Source: Nisaea nitritireducens (GTDB taxonomy: Bacteria; Pseudomonadota; Alphaproteobacteria; Thalassobaculales; Thalassobaculaceae). From it: 64,000 bases of DNA. The position numbers and the translations under genes were made by a program. The stretch's first letter is position 1, and each line of letters begins with the position of its first letter. The notes under the pieces are model-generated. The model did no database searches. It had not been told where the DNA came from and saw only the letters and a program-made list of their open reading frames with translations. This document shows, in pieces, positions 26,107-35,069 of the stretch. The stretch is taken from positions 62,001 through 126,000 of the forward strand of contig NZ_JACZFS010000017.1 of assembly GCF_014904795.1 (NCBI RefSeq), written 5' to 3'.

Positions 26107-26880
26107 ATGGACAAACAGACGCTGCTGAACGAAGTCATCCTGATTGCCCGGGACGCCTCGGCCCTGATCCTGAAGTATTACGAGGGCGAGATCGCCGTCG
26201 ACGAAAAGACGGACGGCTCGCCGGTCACTGCCGCAGACCGGGCCGCAGACGCGCTGATCTTCCCGGCTCTCGAGAAGCTGACGCCGGAAATCCCGATCAT
26301 CTCTGAAGAGAGCTTCGCCGACGGCCACAATCCCGATGTTTCCGGCGGCACCTTCTGGCTGGTCGATCCGCTGGACGGTACAAAGGAATATATTCGCCGC
26401 AACGGCGACTTCACGGTGAATATCGGTCTAGTGGAGAATTTCGAGCCGACCCTCGGCGTGGTCCTGACCCCGGTCGATGGCCGGGCCTCCGCCGGTTTCG
26501 TCGGCGGCGGCGCTTTCGAGGAAGAAGCCGACGGCACCCGCACGCCGATTTCGGTGCGCGAGGCGACGCCGGAGACGCTGACAGTCGTTGGCAGCCGCTC
26601 CCACCGCTCACCGGAGCTTGAAGAATATATCGCGACCCTGAAACCGGCCCAGTCCATATCCCGTGGCTCGGCGTTGAAATTCTGCCTCGTGGCGCGCGGT
26701 GAAGCGGATGTATATCCGCGCACCGGCCCGACCTGCGAATGGGATACCGCTGCCGGCCATGCCGTGCTGAATGCCGCCGGCGGCACCATGACCGCGTTCG
26801 ACGGCACGCCGTTCCGCTATGGCAAGTCCGGGGAAAAGTTCCTGAACGGGATGTTCATCGCCAAGGGCCGCAACGTTTAA
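26107..26880 (+). CDS. cysQ: 3'(2'),5'-bisphosphate nucleotidase CysQ
   Basis: The 257-residue magnesium-dependent phosphatase of the inositol monophosphatase superfamily has metal motifs ISEES, WLVDPLDGTKEYIRRNGDFTVNIGL and CEWDTAAGHAVLNAAGG. KEYIRRNGDFTVNI is diagnostic of CysQ rather than of inositol phosphatases. It hydrolyses 3'-phosphoadenosine 5'-phosphate made during sulfate assimilation. It converges with the parA-like gene; AGCCGC/GCGGCT (26888-26906) between the stops may form a weak hairpin. Confidence 0.93.
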   Translation: MDKQTLLNEVILIARDASALILKYYEGEIAVDEKTDGSPVTAADRAADALIFPALEKLTPEIPIISEESFADGHNPDVSGGTFWLVDPLDGTKEYIRRNGDFTVNIGLVENFEPTLGVVLTPVDGRASAGFVGGGAFEEEADGTRTPISVREATPETLTVVGSRSHRSPELEEYIATLKPAQSISRGSALKFCLVARGEADVYPRTGPTCEWDTAAGHAVLNAAGGTMTAFDGTPFRYGKSGEKFLNGMFIAKGRNV

Positions 26881-26893
26881 CGCGTAGAGCCGC

Positions 26894-27544
26894 TTAACCG
26901 GCGGCTTTCAGCACCGCCTTGGCGAGCGCGTTGATTTCCTTCGCGGCGACGCTGCTTCTTGCGAATTCCACAACGCCCAGACCGTCCGCCATGCTGCTCG
27001 CCAACGCTACGCGATTACCGACCTGCGTTTTGGCCACCGGCAGATTCAACTCGGTCAGCGCCGCCACCATGCGCTCCGTCAGCTTAGCTCTCGGCGGAAC
27101 CCGGTTAAGCACCAGCAACACAGGGGTCTTCTCCTTGGCGGCCATCTCCAGGGTCGGCTTCGTCGCCCAGACATCCATCGGGCTCGGCTGCACCGGCACG
27201 ACAGCCAGATGCGCATTGCGCACCGCGATCCGTGCCTCGGTTTCGGCATGTGGCGGGGAATCAACGATGACCACGTCATTCTCTTTCGCCTGACGCTCGA
27301 TCTCGGACGCCGCGCGCCAGCCGGTGACCTGCAGGATCTCCAGCGCGCCCTTTCCCTTGTAGACAAGATCACCATGCATCTCGGCCCGCATGGCGAACCA
27401 GGTGGCCAGACTCATCTGCGGATCGATATCGATGGCCGCGACGCGCTTGCCGCTTTGGGCCAGGGCAACAGCAAGTTGAGCTGCCAGAGTGGTCTTGCCC
27501 GCTCCGCCCTTCTGTTGCGCAATGGTGATGATGGTTCCCGTCAT
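26894..27544 (-). CDS. Orphan ParA/MinD-family ATPase
   Basis: The 216-residue protein has the deviant Walker [15 protein letters not shown], switch I ([11 protein letters not shown]) and the Walker B-like VVIVDSPPH. It lacks a neighbouring parB or a centromere-like repeat, so it is not a normal partition pair. Similar orphans position protein clusters or handle cargo such as carboxysomes or chemoreceptors; no cargo gene is visible here. The start at 27544 is supported by GGGAG. It is divergent from the TsaC/Sua5 gene. Confidence 0.85.
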   Translation of the reverse strand: MTGTIITIAQQKGGAGKTTLAAQLAVALAQSGKRVAAIDIDPQMSLATWFAMRAEMHGDLVYKGKGALEILQVTGWRAASEIERQAKENDVVIVDSPPHAETEARIAVRNAHLAVVPVQPSPMDVWATKPTLEMAAKEKTPVLLVLNRVPPRAKLTERMVAALTELNLPVAKTQVGNRVALASSMADGLGVVEFARSSVAAKEINALAKAVLKAAG

Positions 27545-27666
27545 GGCCGCACTCCCAGGCTGCTTCACGACTGTATCTCACACGGCACGTTAACACCATT
27601 TTTGTGCAGCGCAACATGAGACCGTCTCTTGACCGCACCCGCCGGACCGGCGGATAAGCGGCGGTC

Positions 27667-28620
27667 ATGATCGAAACACGGGTTCTGAAACCAACCGACG
27701 CGGCCCTCTACGAAGCCGCCGCAACGCTCGCGGCCGGCGAGCTTGTGGCGTTCCCGACCGAGACCGTCTACGGGCTCGGCGGCGATGCGACCAGCGACAC
27801 GGCCGTCGCCAAAATATTCGAGGCGAAGGCCCGGCCGAGTTTCAACCCGCTGATTTCCCACGTCCCGGACCTGGACGCCGCCTTCGCGCTCGGGAATTTC
27901 AACAAGCGCGCCCGGGCCGTTGCCGAAGTCTTCTGGCCGGGCCCGATGACCCTCGTGGTGCAGCGACGGGAAAACTGTCCGATCTCCCTGCTGGCCAGCG
28001 CCGGGCTCGACACCATCGCTATCCGGGTACCGGCGCACCCGCTCGCAGCAGAACTGCTGCGCACCGTTGGTCGGCCGATCGCCGCCCCAAGCGCCAATCC
28101 GTCAGGCCGGGTAAGCCCGACCACGGCAGAGCATGTCCTTGCCGGGCTGGCCGGGAAGGTCTCGATCATTCTCGATGGCGGCCCCTGCTCTGTCGGGCTC
28201 GAATCCACGGTACTTGACCTCTCCGGAGAGGCCCCGACCATCTTGCGGCCTGGCGCCGTCACGGCTGAAATGCTCGAACCGCTTCTGGGATCGGTCGCGG
28301 CGGCCGGCGCCAGCGCGAAGATCGCCGCACCGGGCATGCTGGAAAGCCATTATGCGCCGGCGCTTCCCGTGCGCCTCAATGCCGAGACCGCGGAAGAAGG
28401 CGAACTGTTTCTGGGTTTCGGAGAGGTAACCGGGCCAAACGGCGCGGAAACCCTCAGCGCGGCGGGCGACCTCACTGAAGCGGCAGCCCGCCTGTTCTCC
28501 CTGCTGCGCGCACTCGACCGGCCCGGCGCAATCGGCATCGCTGTCGCCCCGATTCCGGAGACCGGGCTCGGCGTCGCCATAAACGACCGGCTTCGCCGCG
28601 CCGCTGCGCCGCGCGCATAG
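27667..28620 (+). CDS. tsaC: L-threonylcarbamoyladenylate synthase (Sua5 type)
   Basis: The 317-residue protein is the long Sua5 form: an N-terminal YrdC domain (GELVAFPTETVYGLGGDATSD, KARPSFNPLISHV, RVPAHPLAAELL, APSANPSGRVSPTTAEHV, STVLDLSG) and a C-terminal Sua5 domain from about residue 215, beginning near APGMLESHYAP. It makes the activated threonylcarbamoyl intermediate for the t6A modification of tRNAs that read ANN codons. ATG 27667 matches the family N-terminus. Confidence 0.93.
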   Translation: MIETRVLKPTDAALYEAAATLAAGELVAFPTETVYGLGGDATSDTAVAKIFEAKARPSFNPLISHVPDLDAAFALGNFNKRARAVAEVFWPGPMTLVVQRRENCPISLLASAGLDTIAIRVPAHPLAAELLRTVGRPIAAPSANPSGRVSPTTAEHVLAGLAGKVSIILDGGPCSVGLESTVLDLSGEAPTILRPGAVTAEMLEPLLGSVAAAGASAKIAAPGMLESHYAPALPVRLNAETAEEGELFLGFGEVTGPNGAETLSAAGDLTEAAARLFSLLRALDRPGAIGIAVAPIPETGLGVAINDRLRRAAAPRA

Positions 28621-28705
28621 GTGCCTTCTCAGCGCGGCGGGTTGTCGTTCCGGCGCTGCTGCCTATTATTGCTGCCGAATTGCATTCGCACCGGAGATCC
28701 GTTTT

Positions 28706-30172
28706 ATGTCCGCCCCGCGTACCATGGCCCTTTCCGACGCCCCTTATGCGCCGACCGCTATCGAAATCGCCGCCCTTGAGAAGATCAAGGAAATCGTCGG
28801 CCCGAAGGGCTGGACCTCCGATCCCTCCGCCATGGAGCCCAATCTTGTTGAGGATCGCGGGCTGTTCCATGGCCGCGCGCAGATGGTGGTCAAACCCACC
28901 AGCGCCGCTGAAGTCTCCGGCGTCCTGAAGCTCTGTAACGAAGCGGGCATCCCGGTCGTCCCCCAGGGCGGCAACACCAGCCTTTGTGGCGGGTCCGTGC
29001 CGTTCGAGACCGGCAACGAGATCGTCCTGTCGCTGGCGCGGATGAACAAGGTGCGTTCGATCGACCCGCTGAACTATACGATGACCGTGGAAGCTGGCTG
29101 CGTACTGCAATTCCTGCAGGAAGAAGCAGCCAAGGCCGACCGTTATTTCCCGCTCAGCCTCGCCGCCGAAGGAAGTTGCATGATCGGCGGCAATCTCAGC
29201 ACCAATGCGGGCGGCACGAACGTTCTGCGCTATGGCAACACCCGCGATCTGACGCTTGGCCTTGAGGTTGTGCTGCCTGATGGCCGGATCTGGAACGGCC
29301 TCGGCAGCCTCAGGAAGGACAATACCGGGTACGATCTGAAGCACCTTTTCGTCGGCGCCGAAGGCACCCTCGGCATCATCACCGCTGCGGTCGTTAAACT
29401 GTTCCCGAAGCCGCGCGATATCCGCACCGCCTTCTGCGCCATCCGCGACGTGGACGCGGCCATTGAACTGTTGCAGCGGGCCCGGGCAGAAAGTGGCGAC
29501 AGTGTCGAGACGTTCGAGCTGATCCCGCGACTGGTCATCGATCTTGTGCTGAAACACATGCCGGACTGCCAGGACCCTCTTGGCGAGCAATACGACATGT
29601 ATACGCTGATCGAACTGGTCACCACGTCGGACAATGACACCGGTATCGAGGAACGGTTCGAAGCCATTCTGGGCGCCGCCATGGAAGATGGCCTGATCCT
29701 TGATGCAGCCCTTGCCCAAAATGAAACGCAGCGTCAGGAATTCTGGAAATTGCGCGAGAATGCGTCCGAGTCCCAGAAGATCGAAGGCGCTTCCATCAAG
29801 CACGACGTCTCCGTGCCGGTAGCCAGCCTTCCCGCCTTCTACAAGGCCGCTGCGGAAGCAATCAGCAAGGTGGACGAGAATGCACGCATCGTTGCCTTCG
29901 GGCATGCCGGGGATGGCAACCTGCACTACAATGTGGCGGAGCCCGAAGGCGGCGATTCAAACGCCTTTGTCAATCGCTGGGACGAATACAACCGGGCGGT
30001 TCACGATGTTGTCGTGTCCTTTGGCGGCTCAATCAGTGCCGAGCATGGTATCGGTCGCCTGAAGCGCGATGAACTGGCCCACTACAAGGATCCCGTCGCC
30101 CTCGACCTTATGCGGACGCTGAAGGCCGCCATCGACCCGAACGGGATCATGAATCCTGGCAAGGTCATCTAA
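28706..30172 (+). CDS. FAD-linked D-2-hydroxyacid dehydrogenase (GlcD/D-lactate or D-2-hydroxyglutarate type)
   Basis: The 488-residue flavoprotein has a PCMH FAD-binding domain (VVPQGGNTSLCGGSVPF, EGSCMIGGNLSTNAGGTNVLRYGNTRDLTLGLEVVLPDG, FVGAEGTLGIITA) and a FAD-oxidase C domain (FGHAGDGNLHYNV, SAEHGIGRLKRDELAHYK, IDPNGIMNPGKV). Members pass electrons from D-lactate, D-2-hydroxyglutarate or glycolate to a quinone or cytochrome. It stands alone, without glcE/glcF partners, which fits D-2-hydroxyglutarate or D-lactate dehydrogenases. The exact substrate is uncertain. Confidence 0.9.
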   Translation: MSAPRTMALSDAPYAPTAIEIAALEKIKEIVGPKGWTSDPSAMEPNLVEDRGLFHGRAQMVVKPTSAAEVSGVLKLCNEAGIPVVPQGGNTSLCGGSVPFETGNEIVLSLARMNKVRSIDPLNYTMTVEAGCVLQFLQEEAAKADRYFPLSLAAEGSCMIGGNLSTNAGGTNVLRYGNTRDLTLGLEVVLPDGRIWNGLGSLRKDNTGYDLKHLFVGAEGTLGIITAAVVKLFPKPRDIRTAFCAIRDVDAAIELLQRARAESGDSVETFELIPRLVIDLVLKHMPDCQDPLGEQYDMYTLIELVTTSDNDTGIEERFEAILGAAMEDGLILDAALAQNETQRQEFWKLRENASESQKIEGASIKHDVSVPVASLPAFYKAAAEAISKVDENARIVAFGHAGDGNLHYNVAEPEGGDSNAFVNRWDEYNRAVHDVVVSFGGSISAEHGIGRLKRDELAHYKDPVALDLMRTLKAAIDPNGIMNPGKVI

Positions 30173-30195
30173 TTCTTTTTTACCCACTGCGGACG

Positions 30196-30241
30196 CTCAT
30201 TGACCTAGCTCAATGAGCCGCGGGCGGCGACAACCTATCCT
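30196..30241 (+). promoter_or_regulatory. FNR/FixK-like palindrome and -10 upstream of hsp20
   Basis: CTCATTGA (30196-30203) and TCAATGAG (30210-30217) form a perfect 8-bp dyad. Its core TTGACCTAGCTCAA (30200-30213) has the TTGA-N6-TCAA form. TATCCT (30236-30241) lies where a class II FNR promoter would have its -10. The distance to the gene start (75 bases) is almost the same as for the nap box. Confidence 0.55.
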
Positions 30242-30288
30242 CTCAGCTCTGAGCATTACTTAATGTTTCTGAGCGAAGGAGAAACGCC

Positions 30289-30777
30289 ATGGGAAACATC
30301 ACTGAGAGTAAAAGTTCGGAACCCGCGAAGACATATGCCGATCCGTTTTCCGCCTTTCGTGCAGAAATGGACCGTATGTTTCATAACTTTCTGCAATCTC
30401 CCGCCATGTCCATGTCTCTACCCTTCACGGGGATGCATGGCGGCCTTGTCGTTCCCACCACGGACATGAAGGAAAGTGACACTCAGATCAGCATCACGAC
30501 TGAACTCCCCGGCATGGGTGAGGACGATGTCGAGGTCACGGTGAAGAGTGGCACCCTTACCGTCAAAGGCGAGAAGACCGAGGAGAAGAGAGACGAGAAG
30601 GACAACTACCACCTGACGGAACGCCGCTATGGCCAGTTCCAGCGCTCCTTCAAGCTCCCGGAAAATATCGATGAGGCGAAAATCAAAGCCTCCTTCGATA
30701 AAGGCGTTCTCACCATTACGATGCCAAAGAGCAAAGACGGCACCCACGCCGAGCGCCGCATCAAGATAGGCGCCTGA
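30289..30777 (+). CDS. Small heat-shock protein, Hsp20/alpha-crystallin family
   Basis: The 162-residue protein has a flexible N-terminus, an alpha-crystallin domain (about residues 60-150: ISITTELPGMGEDDVEVTVKSGTLTVKGEK, HLTERRYGQFQRSFKLPENID, ASFDKGVLTITMPKS) and a short basic C-terminus. It forms oligomers that hold unfolding proteins. AAGGAG lies nine bases before ATG 30289, and TTTCT (30264-30268) can pair with AGAAA of the ribosome-binding region, a weak hint of a thermosensor. A strong terminator follows. Confidence 0.92.
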   Translation: MGNITESKSSEPAKTYADPFSAFRAEMDRMFHNFLQSPAMSMSLPFTGMHGGLVVPTTDMKESDTQISITTELPGMGEDDVEVTVKSGTLTVKGEKTEEKRDEKDNYHLTERRYGQFQRSFKLPENIDEAKIKASFDKGVLTITMPKSKDGTHAERRIKIGA

Positions 30778-30784
30778 CTGCCTT

Positions 30785-30814
30785 ACCCGGCTCTATTCGG
30801 GAGCCGGGTTTTTC
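30785..30814 (+). terminator. Rho-independent terminator of hsp20
   Basis: ACCCGGCTC (30785-30793) pairs with GAGCCGGGT (30801-30809), with a 7-base loop, followed by TTTTTC. It begins eight bases after the hsp20 stop codon. Confidence 0.92.
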
Positions 30815-30938
30815 TCATCACTTCCTCATCTTGCGTTCTGTCCTATTTGGATTACAACGCGCGCCTCAGGCACTAAACTGCGGCAAACAATTGAGAGCCG
30901 GGTGCAACAGCCTGGTCCGACGAAGTGTGAGGAAACCG

Positions 30939-32729
30939 ATGTCTGTTTATTCTGCCCCGCTTGATGATATGCGCTTCACGCTGCGCGAGATTGCCGGCTT
31001 CGACAAGATTGCCGCGCTGCCCGGTTTCGAGGGCACCGATCAGGAACTCACGGACCAGATTCTGGAAGAAGCGGGCAAGTTTTCCCGCGATGTCCTGGCC
31101 CCGCTGAACGAGATTGGCGACAAGGAAAAAGCGCATCTGGAAAATGGCGTTGTGCGGCCGGTTAACGGGTTTGCCGAGGCCTACAGCCAGTTCTGGCAAG
31201 GCGGCTGGAACGCCATGCCGTTCGAGGAAGAGTTCGGCGGTCAGAACCTGCCGATTTCCCTGACCACGGCGGTCTGGGAAATGTGGAACAGCTCCAACCT
31301 CGCCTTCGCCCTCTGCCCGCTGCTGACGCAAGCCGGCATCGAGGCCATGACCAAGCATGCGAGCGCCGAGCAGAAAGAGAAATATCTGCATAAACTGGTT
31401 TCCGGCGAATGGACCGGAACCATGAACCTGACCGAGCCGCAATCCGGCACGGATCTGGGTGCAATCCGTACCCGCTCCGAGCGCAAGGGCGATCATTATC
31501 TTCTGAAAGGCCAGAAGATCTACATCACCTGGGGCGACCACGACATGACGGACAATATCGTCCATCTCGTCCTCGCCCGCTCACCGGACGGACCGCCAGG
31601 CAGCAAGGGGCTTTCCCTCTTCATCGTGCCGAAATTCATGGTCAATGACGACGGCTCGCTCGGTGCCCGGAACGATGTTCGCCCTGTCTCTCTTGAGCAT
31701 AAACTCGGCATCCATGCCAGCCCGACCTGCGTTATGTCCTATGGCGACAACGAAGGCGCTACCGCCTACCTGATCGGCGAGGAAAATCGCGGCATCGAAT
31801 ACATGTTCGTGATGATGAACAATGCCCGTCTCGGCGTCGGCCTGCAGGGGCTCGCCATTGCCGAACGCGCCTACCAGCAGGCTGTCGCCTTTTCCCGTGA
31901 CAGGGTGCAAAGCCGCGCCATCCAGGGCAGCGACGGGCCGGTTGCAATCATCCAGCATCCGGACGTCCGGCGCATGCTGCTCGGCATGAAAAGCCAGATC
32001 GAGGGCATGCGCGGTCTCTGTTATTACACCGCCGCCGAGATCGACCGGGCCAACCGGGAAGAGGATCCGGATACAAGGGCACGCGCGCAGCGCCGGGTCG
32101 ACCTGATGATCCCGGTGGTGAAGTCCTGGTGCACCGATACCGGCCTCGCCATCACCTCGACCAACATCCAGATTCATGGCGGCATGGGTTTCATCGAGGA
32201 GACAGGCGCCGCCCAGCATTACCGCGATGCCCGGATCACCACGATCTACGAAGGCACCAACGGCGTGCAGGCGATGGATCTGATTGGCCGCAAGGTCGCC
32301 CGCGACGGCGGTGAAGCGGCAGCAGAACTGTTCGCCGATATCCGCACCGACCTGGAGCCGCTGCGCGCCAGTGACGACCTGTCCGCCCGCGCCATCGTCC
32401 GGAACATGGACACGGCACTCGCAGCGGCGGAAAGCGCCGTTCAATGGCTGGTCACGACCTTCCCGGCCGATACCGGCAAAGCCGCCTCGGGAGGCGTCTC
32501 CTTCCAGAACCTGATGGGCCTGCTCTGTGCCGGTTGGCTTCTGGCGCGCGGCGTCAGGGCAGCAGCCGAACAGAAGCAAAGCGCCAACGGAAATGCGGCC
32601 TTCCTGGAGAGCAAGCTGATCAGCGCCCGATTCTTCGCCGACTATCACCTCAGCCAGGCCCCGGCCCTGCTGACACAGATCACGGACGCAGGCGACAGCG
32701 TGATGGCGATGTCGCTGGACCAGTTCTGA
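30939..32729 (+). CDS. Acyl-CoA dehydrogenase, FadE/DmdC-size branch
   Basis: The 596-residue flavoenzyme belongs to the long ACAD branch with an extra C-terminal domain (AARDG... region, PF12806). FAD and substrate motifs are visible (TMNLTEPQSGTDLGAIRTRSE, LLKGQKIYITWGDHD, GVGLQGLAIAERAYQQA, IHGGMGFIEETGAAQHYRDARITTIYEGTNGVQAMDLIGRKV). It oxidises acyl-CoA to enoyl-CoA; some members of this size act on 3-methylmercaptopropionyl-CoA from DMSP. The start at 30939 has GAGGAAA upstream; the preceding frame is not conserved. The substrate is uncertain. Confidence 0.9.
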   Translation: MSVYSAPLDDMRFTLREIAGFDKIAALPGFEGTDQELTDQILEEAGKFSRDVLAPLNEIGDKEKAHLENGVVRPVNGFAEAYSQFWQGGWNAMPFEEEFGGQNLPISLTTAVWEMWNSSNLAFALCPLLTQAGIEAMTKHASAEQKEKYLHKLVSGEWTGTMNLTEPQSGTDLGAIRTRSERKGDHYLLKGQKIYITWGDHDMTDNIVHLVLARSPDGPPGSKGLSLFIVPKFMVNDDGSLGARNDVRPVSLEHKLGIHASPTCVMSYGDNEGATAYLIGEENRGIEYMFVMMNNARLGVGLQGLAIAERAYQQAVAFSRDRVQSRAIQGSDGPVAIIQHPDVRRMLLGMKSQIEGMRGLCYYTAAEIDRANREEDPDTRARAQRRVDLMIPVVKSWCTDTGLAITSTNIQIHGGMGFIEETGAAQHYRDARITTIYEGTNGVQAMDLIGRKVARDGGEAAAELFADIRTDLEPLRASDDLSARAIVRNMDTALAAAESAVQWLVTTFPADTGKAASGGVSFQNLMGLLCAGWLLARGVRAAAEQKQSANGNAAFLESKLISARFFADYHLSQAPALLTQITDAGDSVMAMSLDQF

Positions 32730-32737
32730 TTGGCGAG

Positions 32738-32965
32738 GTGAAGAAGCCTCAGGTCGTCACATCAAGGAACAGCCCGGACGGGCTGCTCTGCGTCGATGTT
32801 TTTCGTCGGGAAGACGGCAGTTTCGGGTTTGAGGAGTTTCGCCGAGACCCGGAGGATGCCAGTGGCTGGTATGGCGTTGGCGGTTATAGCAGCTTGCGGT
32901 ACGCGTCTGCCCATGATGCCGACAAGGACGCTACCGCCCGCGTCTCATGGTACGGAAACGAATAA
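32738..32965 (+). CDS. Small conserved hypothetical protein
   Basis: The 75-residue frame starts at GTG 32738, eight bases after the acyl-CoA dehydrogenase stop codon. It reads VVTSRNSPDGLLCVDVFRREDGSFGFEEFRRDPEDASGWYGVGGYSSLRYASAHDADKDA and ends RVSWYGNE. The repeated pattern of a mixed beta sheet with Trp and Tyr in the second half resembles a family of short uncharacterised proteins in alphaproteobacteria, which I cannot name. There is no signal peptide or membrane helix. The Shine-Dalgarno is weak. Confidence 0.6.
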   Translation: MKKPQVVTSRNSPDGLLCVDVFRREDGSFGFEEFRRDPEDASGWYGVGGYSSLRYASAHDADKDATARVSWYGNE

Positions 32966-33002
32966 GCGGCCATGTGACATCAGGGCTACGGTGACGGACC
33001 CT

Positions 33003-33590
33003 CTAAAAATTCGATAAGCGAAGATTCTCGCGATCCCTGTCGCGGTCCCGTTCAATCGGGAAAAGCTCGTTCATCATGGTGCGGATCATCCGGCGGAAAA
33101 CCGGATCGCTGGCTCCCGCCGGGGCCGGCGCCTCAGACCACGCGGTACTGAGAGGCTCGGATTTGGCGCAAAATGCCGCATCAAGCCGCAATTTACCGAC
33201 GGTTTGACGCGTCGGAACCGCATCTTCTTCACACAGCTGATCGGGTGAACCGACAATTGCAGCATTTGCCAGAATCACGATCCGGTACTCCGGATGAGCT
33301 GTGCTGGCGCAATCGGCGGTGAAGCGTGCCGAAGAGCCGAGGATTGCACCGGAGGCATACTCCGCCGCAGCAGCCGTAACCTCAGAGGCCTTGGCATGAG
33401 TGTCCACAAATGCCGCACCGGACAGGGTCATGCAAACAGGCGTTTTCGACGCCGCATAGGTCAGATACTCGCGCTTACCCTCATTATCGACACCGGAATA
33501 TCCGTGCATCGAGGTTACGCAACCACCGAGCAGACTAACGGTGCAAACCGCGCCGACTGCAATCATCCGCGACGTGATTTTCTGTCCCAC
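33003..33590 (-). CDS. Lipoprotein of unknown function (first of a pair)
   Basis: The 195-residue precursor has a signal ending LLGGC (acceptor Cys near residue 24). The mature part is about 170 residues with several Cys (PVCMTLSG, DCAS, QLCEED, AFCAK) and ends in a basic, helical tail (FRRMIRTMMNELFPIERDRDRDRE). I do not recognise it. The start is GTG 33590, with GGGAG at correct spacing. It is the downstream member of a tandem pair with the lipoprotein at 33698-34315, with similar layout and end. Confidence 0.7.
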   Translation of the reverse strand: MGQKITSRMIAVGAVCTVSLLGGCVTSMHGYSGVDNEGKREYLTYAASKTPVCMTLSGAAFVDTHAKASEVTAAAAEYASGAILGSSARFTADCASTAHPEYRIVILANAAIVGSPDQLCEEDAVPTRQTVGKLRLDAAFCAKSEPLSTAWSEAPAPAGASDPVFRRMIRTMMNELFPIERDRDRDRENLRLSNF

Positions 33591-33697
33591 AGCACTCTCC
33601 CTTTTTAGCGCCTGAAAAGCGCGCGTGACTTAGATATGGGCGCTCCCGCAAAGCGATCAATCGAGGCAGAGTGACGCGGCCCGAAGAACGGATATTT

Positions 33698-34315
33698 CTA
33701 GAAAATTCCTTCGAACGGATTCAGCTTGATCCGGGGCTTCGGATCGAATTCGAGAACACCGAGGCTACCAGTATCATTCGCATCGGCCTGGAACATTTCG
33801 CGCGCAGCCTGCAACAGCAGATTGCGGTAGTTCGGGTCCGTCAGCGAGGTCATCCGGTCCGATCGCGCCTTGACCGCCGCGATCGAAACTTCCTGCCGGC
33901 AAAACACCATGAAGAGTGTCTGTCGTGCATCGCGCCGGTCATAGCTGAGCGGTTTCTGCGAGCTCGCCGCGCAGACTTGATCAGGTGTCGTCGAGACCGG
34001 CGGATCGAATGCAATCCTGAACCTGAATTGCGGCGCCCCAGCAGCAGCCGGGTTCAGCGTGAAACCGCGCGGCACCTCGGAATAAACGCCGGAAAGAATG
34101 CGCGCTGAAGCAGCCGCCGTCTCCCCCTTGCCTTCCCGGAACGGCTGACCGGAAACCTGGAGCAGCACCGGCCCCTGCTTTCCGGCAAAGGCCAGCACGC
34201 GTTTCTTGGCACCTCCGCTCACTCCGGTCGGGGACTGAACAACGGTTGCGCCGCATCCGGCAACGAGCAATAGAACGATAAGGGACGCAAAGCATTTACT
34301 GAGGGGGCGGATCAT
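33698..34315 (-). CDS. Lipoprotein of unknown function (second of a pair)
   Basis: The 205-residue precursor has a lipobox LVAGC after a hydrophobic run (FASLIVLLLVAGC). The mature domain shows VLLQVSGQPFREGKGETAAASARILSGVYSEV, then DQVCAASSQKPLSYDRRDARQTLFMVFCRQEVSIAAVKAR, and a helical tail (RNLLLQAAREMFQADAND). Similar order of SG..F, Cys pair and final helix suggests distant homology to the lipoprotein at 33003. GGAGAGGAC precedes ATG 34315. The function is unknown; an envelope role is likely. Confidence 0.7.
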   Translation of the reverse strand: MIRPLSKCFASLIVLLLVAGCGATVVQSPTGVSGGAKKRVLAFAGKQGPVLLQVSGQPFREGKGETAAASARILSGVYSEVPRGFTLNPAAAGAPQFRFRIAFDPPVSTTPDQVCAASSQKPLSYDRRDARQTLFMVFCRQEVSIAAVKARSDRMTSLTDPNYRNLLLQAAREMFQADANDTGSLGVLEFDPKPRIKLNPFEGIF

Positions 34316-34473
34316 GTCCTCTCCAAGTCTGGACCGGTGGCAGGCGACTGTCACATGGCGGGTTCCGTCCTGTCACCACTTGGATATCCGCAAAGCGGAA
34401 GTCCAGCGCATTTACCTTGTCCGCACCGCCGGTTTATCGTTCCGGTTCAACGGGACGGAACCAAGGCCAAAAT

Positions 34474-35016
34474 ATGCGCGACATCGATCAGGTTTACAGC
34501 TTCTGGTTCGAGGAATGCTCCGAAAAGCAATGGTTCGAAAAAGATCCGGAGCTCGACCGGCAGATTCGGGAACGCTTCGGCACGCTTGTCGAGGCCGCGG
34601 CTGAAGGGAAACTGGAAGACTGGCTGGAAACCCCGCGCGGCGCCCTCGCCTATATCCTGTTGCTGGATCAGTTTACCCGGAACATCCATCGCGGATCGGG
34701 CAAGGCTTTCGCCGCCGATGCGAAAGCGCGTGCTGCCGCCATCAAGGTCTTGGTGGACGGCTATGACGGGGAATTTCCAGACCGTGAGAAGACTTTCCTC
34801 TACCTGCCGTTCGAGCATAGCGAGAACCTTGAAGACCAGGAACGTTGCGTCGCGCTGTTCGAGGCTATCGGCGATGAAAGGTTGACTGACTACGCGGTGC
34901 GCCACCGCGACATCATCGCCCGCTTCGGCCGTTTTCCGCACCGCAATGACGTTCTCGGACGCGAAAGCACCGAAGCTGAACAGGAATTCCTCAAACAACC
35001 GGGCTCTTCTTTCTGA
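34474..35016 (+). CDS. DUF924 family protein
   Basis: The 180-residue protein has the DUF924 signature: IDQVYSFWFEECSEKQWFEKDPELDRQIRERFG, then LAYILLLDQFTRNIHRGSGKAFAADAKARA and FLYLPFEHSENLEDQERCVALF, ending GRFPHRNDVLGRESTEAEQEFL. It is an all-helical TPR-like fold with no established biochemical role. ATG 34474 follows AAGG and the conserved N-terminus. It is followed, 53 bases on, by the 2-hydroxyacid dehydrogenase. Confidence 0.9.
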   Translation: MRDIDQVYSFWFEECSEKQWFEKDPELDRQIRERFGTLVEAAAEGKLEDWLETPRGALAYILLLDQFTRNIHRGSGKAFAADAKARAAAIKVLVDGYDGEFPDREKTFLYLPFEHSENLEDQERCVALFEAIGDERLTDYAVRHRDIIARFGRFPHRNDVLGRESTEAEQEFLKQPGSSF

Positions 35017-35069
35017 TCCCAACCGGCACCGACAGGCCAGGACAAGGCCGCAAGAAAAGGAAATATACA

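Noticed and set aside
30264-30286. RNA thermometer (ROSE or fourU type) in the hsp20 leader
   Set aside because: Only a five-base pairing (TTTCT with AGAAA) is visible and it does not cover the whole ribosome-binding site; too weak to call.
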